Below are positions 24,473 through 25,381 of a DNA stretch of 25,381 bases, piece by piece. The notes below the pieces were generated by a model. The model searched no databases, was not told the DNA's origin, and worked only from the letters and a program-made list of their open reading frames with translations. The first letter of the stretch is position 1. Every line of letters starts with the position of its first letter. The position numbers and the translations under genes are program-made. The DNA is from Rhizobiaceae bacterium (GTDB lineage Bacteria > Pseudomonadota > Alphaproteobacteria > Rhizobiales > Rhizobiaceae). The stretch lies in contig JAKISV010000015.1 in the NCBI GenBank assembly GCA_021648425.1, forward strand, positions 1-25,381. Reading direction: 5' to 3'.

Positions 24473-25381
24473 TTACGAAACGCGCTGGGTGGCCATGGTA
24501 TCTATAAAGCGTTTGAACAGATAATGACTGTCGCGAGGGCCTGGCGATGCTTCGGGATGGTGTTGGACGGAGAATACCGGCTTGTCATTTACCGCCAGTC
24601 CGCAATTGGAATTGTCAAACAAAGAGGTATGGGTTTGCTCAATGCCAGCGGGGAGGGTGTCGCTTTCAACGGCAAAGCCGTGGTTCATCGATACGATTTC
24701 CACTTTGCCGGTGGTGTGATCCTTGACCGGGTGATTTGCGCCGTGATGGCCCTGGTGCATCTTGATGGTTTTTGCCCCAAGCGCCAGAGCCAGAATCTGG
24801 TGACCAAGACAGATGCCAAAAATCGGGATGTTTGATTCCAGCAGTTTTTGTATGGTTGCAACCGCGTATTTCCCAGTGGCAGCCGGGTCTCCGGGGCCGT
24901 TTGAGAGGAAAATGCCGTCGGGCTTGTGATCAAGAATTGCCTGAGCCGAAGTATCGGCAGGGACCACGGTGACTTTGCAACCAAGGGAAGCGAACAGACG
25001 CAGGATATTGCGTTTGACGCCAAAATCGATGGCAACCACATGAAATGTTTCACCCTTGCCTTTGCCAAATCCTTTGTCCCACTCCCAATTAGTTTGATGC
25101 CATTGGGTGCTGGATTTGCTGGTTACGTCCTTCGCAAGATCGGCACCCTCAAGCCCGTTCCATTCACTGGCCTGAATTTTGAGAGCTTCGATATCAAATT
25201 CGCCGCGCGCATTATTTGCAATGACGGCGTTTGTCAGGCCTTTTTCCCGGATGAGGGCGGTGAGCGCTCTGGTATCGATGTTGCCGATGGCGATTATGCC
25301 GCGAGATTTCAGCCAGTCATCAAAATGCAGGGCAGAGCGGGAGATGGCGGGGTTGGTAATATCAGCTTTGAATACCGCGCC
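24473..25381 (-). CDS. carA: Carbamoyl-phosphate synthase small subunit, partial
   Basis: CarA is the glutaminase subunit that feeds ammonia to CarB. The frame is open to the window edge at 25381, so the N-terminus is missing; the GTG at 25039 is internal. The partial protein (about 302 residues) includes the end of the N-terminal domain, where GNIDTRALTALIREKG is typical of CarA, and then the class I glutamine amidotransferase domain. The latter has FGICLGHQ with the catalytic Cys, and HHPEASPGP with His and Glu of the triad. The gene ends with TAA 21 bases before sulP. Its partner carB is on the same strand roughly 10 kb downstream, outside any common operon. Confidence 0.97.
   Translation of the reverse strand, partial: GAVFKADITNPAISRSALHFDDWLKSRGIIAIGNIDTRALTALIREKGLTNAVIANNARGEFDIEALKIQASEWNGLEGADLAKDVTSKSSTQWHQTNWEWDKGFGKGKGETFHVVAIDFGVKRNILRLFASLGCKVTVVPADTSAQAILDHKPDGIFLSNGPGDPAATGKYAVATIQKLLESNIPIFGICLGHQILALALGAKTIKMHQGHHGANHPVKDHTTGKVEIVSMNHGFAVESDTLPAGIEQTHTSLFDNSNCGLAVNDKPVFSVQHHPEASPGPRDSHYLFKRFIDTMATQRVS

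Overview
The window looks like chromosomal DNA of an alphaproteobacterium of the Hyphomicrobiales (Rhizobiales) line, with moderate G+C. The main evidence is gene order. A LysR regulator of the LsrB/VtlR type, trxB, a lipopolysaccharide-core glycosyltransferase block containing a clear LpsB, then greA and carB occur in the order I recall from rhizobia and relatives. GreA and CarB also read like rhizobial proteins; CarB has an extra segment in its first ATP-grasp half that E. coli CarB lacks. No rRNA, tRNA, insertion sequence, phage gene or CRISPR array is visible, and no stretch longer than about 300 bases lacks a gene.

Layout. (1) 1-890: 3' part of an S9-family serine peptidase, convergent with lsrB; an inverted repeat covers both stop codons. 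(2) 900-2794, minus strand: lsrB and trxB. (3) 2831-6679, minus strand: four glycosyltransferases in transcription order lpsB (GT4), GT25, lpsE-like GT4, GT25; the last three are joined by 4-base overlaps. (4) 6778-10228, plus strand, divergent from lpsB: a class I methyltransferase, an FkbM-type methyltransferase and an MsbA-like ABC exporter. (5) 10255-14354, minus strand: greA and carB. (6) 14528-16973: a membrane-anchored LytTR regulator (minus) divergent from a DUF2306 protein, a DUF6622-like protein and a 127-residue membrane protein. (7) 16990-19187: a small XRE-type regulator (minus) divergent from a polar amino acid ABC transporter with a binding protein and one permease but no ATPase. 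(8) 19299-22486, plus strand: a YpfJ-type zinc metallopeptidase, a PlsC-like acyltransferase and a UMF1-type MFS transporter. (9) 22502-25381, minus strand: a SulP anion transporter directly downstream of carA, which runs off the end of the window.

How the genes fit together. Regions 3 and 4 probably form one functional block: core glycosyltransferases on one side, and methyltransferases plus an exporter on the other, sharing a 98-base divergent control region that holds a phased set of TGCAA sites. carA and carB encode the two subunits of carbamoyl-phosphate synthetase but are about 10 kb apart, separated by regions 6-8 and sulP. SulP lies 21 bases after carA; because some SulP proteins carry bicarbonate, a CPSase substrate, a functional link is possible but unproven. 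The least explained parts are the LytTR-linked membrane proteins, the FkbM/methyltransferase/exporter trio and the long basic N-terminus of SulP. I found no clear case of a wholly new system.
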